Below are positions 61,148 through 64,000 of a stretch of DNA of 64,000 nucleotides, piece after piece. The notes under the pieces are model-generated. The model worked only from the letters and a program-made list of their open reading frames with translations. It searched no databases and was not told where the DNA came from. The stretch is taken from positions 6,634,001 through 6,698,000 of the forward strand of contig OZ316892.1 of NCBI GenBank assembly GCA_973895155.1, read 5' to 3'. A program made the translations under genes and the position numbers. This DNA is from Marsupella aquatica. Taxonomy: Eukaryota > Marchantiophyta. Position 1 is the stretch's first letter. Each line of letters starts with the position of its first letter.

Positions 61148-61741
61148 TTAACCACACTCTCTCCAAATCAATTCAGACTTGTATTCTGACAAAATAGGCT
61201 GTACAGGACTTCTAAGTGGAACAATCGGTACAGCACAGAACGGTTTGTAGTTTGTCAATTCAACTAGACTGATTGATGAGATCCTCAGACTTTCTTTTCC
61301 GGAGTTTGAGGACGATGAATTCATGACTGGAATAGGACGCACGATGCTACAACAATTTTCAGTCTCCATGGCGTAGTTTTGAATACAGGAAAGAAGAAGT
61401 AGCCGAGTAATATGCAGCACTGTACCTTTGCAATCACAAGAAAGATATGGGGACTGATGTACATTATTTGGAGTGTGAACAAGCCGTAGATTTACGACTT
61501 TAATCGGTACGAGAAACGTCGTCGTCGGAAGTATCATAGACTTTGGACGAAGTGAACGTTCCGATGTTAAGACATAAGGCAGACTAGAGCGAGGTATCAC
61601 ATTCCCCTTGGAGAGTGACCATGTTTTGTGCTCATACCCATTCCGCTCAGAAGCATTGAAATTCCCCAGGCCACGGATAAGATACCGAAATCCTATGACA
61701 TTTACTGTAGGGATCACTCTCACAGAATCCATCGTACCCAT
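61148..61741 (-). CDS. Hypothetical ORF downstream of the NF-YC gene
   Basis: A 197-codon frame begins MGTMDSVRVIPTVNVIGFRY and ends SEYKSELIWRECG-stop. It is one of the longest frames outside recognised genes. The composition is protein-like but no family, signal peptide, membrane segment or repeat is apparent. A weak Ser-rich stretch (MNSSSSNSGKESLRISS) lies near residue 140. It is on the same strand as NF-YC, about 1.06 kb downstream, and could be a separate gene, a relic, or non-coding sequence open by chance. Confidence 0.3.
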   Translation of the reverse strand: MGTMDSVRVIPTVNVIGFRYLIRGLGNFNASERNGYEHKTWSLSKGNVIPRSSLPYVLTSERSLRPKSMILPTTTFLVPIKVVNLRLVHTPNNVHQSPYLSCDCKGTVLHITRLLLLSCIQNYAMETENCCSIVRPIPVMNSSSSNSGKESLRISSISLVELTNYKPFCAVPIVPLRSPVQPILSEYKSELIWRECG

Positions 61742-62801
61742 TCATTATCGCTGAGACTGATTCGCACAGGAGAGTGAACCATTCCCTGAGACTGTACCGA
61801 CTTGTTTAGTGACTTCCTTCCGTGGACAATTCCCATACCCTCATTTGTTATCACATGCTCCGGTGAGCATCCCAGTCAGGACTCCATCTCTTCAACACGC
61901 TTGAAATTACGAGTTTTGGGTGAGCGGAATAATGCAAATTCTTCAGGATCGAGTGCGCACAGTCCGCTCCACGGAAGCTGCCCATGCACCATAATTCTCT
62001 GGAGAAACAAAACGGCCCAACTCAGACAAATTCAAAGAATATTTGACCCTAGAAGTTTTCTAGTATAATAGCCCCGGAGCACAATCTTGCTGCACCAAAA
62101 AGTCCGTGGGGGTCTTGGGACATGAGCTCGGAAAGCCGGGGCGAAAGACAATAGAGAGGCACACACGTCGAAGATGGGGAGTTAGAAAAAAATAGACCTT
62201 CATGGTGGGAATTAAGATCACACAATCACTCTCAAGGAAGTGTCTACAGCGGTTTGATTGCTGCACCCAGAATACATGCCTATTGCACGAGCACCAACGA
62301 CCAAAATCAGCAGAAATATTACAAGGCCTCCTCAAATCTCGGAATAATGGGCATCATCATTTACAAACCGCCCCTACAAACTACTCCACGATAGACCCTT
62401 CAAATTCCACCTCTCTCGAGCTCAATTCCATGCTCATCCACAACAGCGATCCTTAGTCTGCGTTTGAAGCCCTCGGAATCTCGGATCACCCCAGGTCCAT
62501 CATTTCATCGACGATCCTGTCCTTCTCGCGGCTCATCAAACATCATGTCGTCAAAATAATTCCCCTCCCCAAGCCATACTCGCTCTCCCCCAAGCCGAGT
62601 CCAGTAGCTGTTGCCGCTGCTGCTCCTGCTGCCGTCTGCCTGCCTTCCTATATACTACTGTTGCATTTCACTAAAAATCTTTCGTCCGTCGTCCATGCAG
62701 AATGAAGGAAAAGTTCTGGACACATACGTGCAGCTGTTCCATGTAATCCCAACCTCCAACACTCAGAACTCACCCCTCTATTCTGATGAGAAGCCGTCTG
62801 C
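61742..62801. other. 3' flank of the NF-YC gene
   Basis: No coding region supported. The NF-YC 3' UTR must lie within it. Minus-strand frames here are under 92 codons and show no known domain. Confidence 0.4.
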
Positions 62802-63689
62802 CTAGTTGCTTGGGGGAACTCCAGGGGACGAAGTGGGCTGTGACCACATTTGCTGCATAGGTTGCATACCTTGCTGAGGCATGTAAGGCATCGTGGGAGG
62901 GCGGACCTGCTGAGCGTACATGGAAGGGTCCATCGGCATTCCTGGCCTTCCCACCATCATTGCTTGCTGCCCCATCATGTTGGGCTGCTGTTGCTGCATC
63001 GCAGGGCCCCCTTGTTGCTGCCCCGCCGCAACGTAATACATCCCTCCGTAGGGAAGAGCATCGGTAGGAGTGCCGACAGGGAGAGCTGCACGCGAAACGC
63101 CCCCGAGGGCACCTTCGTCCTTGAGCTCGTCGCGAGGAACAATGTCCACCAAAAAGTCGAAGATATCGGTCCGGGTGATGGCCGCCGCGATGTCATTCTT
63201 CTGGAGCGTTCTGCGTTTGTTCTCCTCGGTGTGAATCCAAGACCTGAGCGTCAATTCGAGAATGAACATTTCGCAAGCCTTGGCAAAGAGCACAGGGGCC
63301 TCGGCGGATATCATCCTTACGTCCTCGTCCGCCTTCATTATTTTCTTGATGCGCGCTAACGGGAGCTGGTGGGTTTTGAAGTCATTCACCTGCTCAATTT
63401 CTTGCATTTGAGTGTGCCAAAACATTTGTAGCTGCTGCTGGTGCTGTTGCTGCAGATGCTGGTAGCTCACTTGCTGTTGGAGAGCACCTGGATACGGGCC
63501 CTGAGGACCTCCTTGTTGTCCTCCGGAACCCGGACCTCCGGGTTGGGGAGGCACTCCCGGTGAACTTTGGGGATAAGCACCTTGTTGCATCTGCTGTTGC
63601 ATCTGAGGATTCTGTGCCATTTGCTGGTACTGCATTTGCTGTTGTCCCTGCATCATGCCAATTGGCTGCTGCGCCATTTGGTGCTCCAT
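62802..63689 (-). CDS. NF-YC: NF-YC: CCAAT-binding factor subunit C
   Basis: Histone-fold subunit of the nuclear factor Y trimer. It dimerises with NF-YB, and the pair recruits NF-YA to bind CCAAT promoters. The intronless 295-residue frame starts [13 protein letters not shown] and stops at TAG 62802-62804. Residues 1-100 are rich in Gln, Met, Gly and Pro, as is usual for the activation region. [62 protein letters not shown] (about 90-151) opens the conserved core and runs to [18 protein letters not shown] (171-188). The core contains all three histone-fold helices with no gap. The C terminus (200-295) is again rich in Gln, Met and Pro. Plant NF-YC genes often keep the whole coding sequence in one exon with an intron in the leader. 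No broken or missing residues are seen. Confidence 0.97.
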   Translation of the reverse strand: MEHQMAQQPIGMMQGQQQMQYQQMAQNPQMQQQMQQGAYPQSSPGVPPQPGGPGSGGQQGGPQGPYPGALQQQVSYQHLQQQHQQQLQMFWHTQMQEIEQVNDFKTHQLPLARIKKIMKADEDVRMISAEAPVLFAKACEMFILELTLRSWIHTEENKRRTLQKNDIAAAITRTDIFDFLVDIVPRDELKDEGALGGVSRAALPVGTPTDALPYGGMYYVAAGQQQGGPAMQQQQPNMMGQQAMMVGRPGMPMDPSMYAQQVRPPTMPYMPQQGMQPMQQMWSQPTSSPGVPPSN

Positions 63690-64000
63690 TCTATTCTCCC
63701 AAGAAGACCACTCTAGTTTATCCCCTCGGCCACTCTCTCCTTGTCCCTAACCTTCCCACCCCCAAAATCCACCAGCAGACCCTGACAGAGCCTTTCTTCG
63801 TATCTCAAACTACTATTCGAAAAAACAGTGTCGACGAATTAGCGGGAATCCAATCTCCGTTAAAGGATATGAATTGAAACACAAAAGTTGGGACGACGAA
63901 TGAGACGTCCCGACTCTCGTCTTCGGAAGGCTCCGCGCGCACCTGTCCGTGACGCTTACTCCCTACTCACTCCCAACTCGTCAAAGTAACAGAAGGTAGG
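63690..64000. other. Upstream region of NF-YC
   Basis: The leader and promoter of the minus-strand NF-YC gene should lie here. Pyrimidine-rich stretches are present on the plus strand, but I could not assign a TATA box or a leader intron. Confidence 0.4.

Noticed and set aside
62850-63359. 169-codon plus-strand frame opposite NF-YC
   Set aside because: Shadow frame of the histone-fold gene, with His/Arg/Leu-rich composition typical of antisense reading.

Overview
The window looks like nuclear DNA of a land plant. Evidence: phase-consistent GT-AG introns in four genes, plant-type gene families (group I inositol polyphosphate 5-phosphatase, U-box/ARM E3 ligase, plastid-type FNR-like oxidoreductase, NF-YC), a plant-like tRNA gene, a short interstitial CCCTAAA telomeric run, a LINE remnant and tRNA-derived SINE-like copies. 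Gene density is low (about five convincing protein genes in 64 kb, all on the minus strand) and the intergenic DNA is AT-rich and full of old duplications. A non-flowering plant (bryophyte, lycophyte or fern) is my guess from the protein flavour, but nothing here proves the clade.

Layout. 1-0.2 kb: a tRNA-Lys(UUU) gene on the minus strand with plant-type upstream TATA-like and CAA signals. 3.4-7.3 kb: inositol polyphosphate 5-phosphatase, eight exons whose phases all fit, 5' end not found. 7.3-11 kb: its pyrimidine/purine-rich upstream region. 11-24 kb: gene-poor DNA with several local tandem duplications, including an array of about eight ~87-bp units. 24.3-30.6 kb: a very long U-box protein with armadillo-type repeats (eight coding exons, about 1,490 residues modelled). 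33.5-35 kb: a MITE-like element and a degenerate LINE 3' end with a zf-RVT domain. 36.9-38.6 kb: a two-exon gene of unknown function whose exons each carry the same LSELQRAAF motif. 42.2-44.3 kb: a five-exon, probably plastid-targeted FAD/NAD(P)-type oxidoreductase, with a higher-order minisatellite immediately upstream (44.65-45.32 kb). 45-61 kb: gene-poor DNA with SINE-like copies, a dispersed repeat family and small tandem duplications. 62.8-63.7 kb: intronless NF-YC.

The genes do not form a pathway: they are independently transcribed housekeeping, signalling and regulatory genes. The two most unusual things are the LSELQRAAF gene, in which the duplicated motif is preserved through mostly synonymous codon changes, and the ordered ABCD minisatellite in front of the oxidoreductase gene. 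The U-box that keeps about five of the eight RING cysteine/histidine ligands is a third point worth checking. All exon boundaries were read by eye from splice signals, reading phase and family resemblance; no alignment or transcript data were available.
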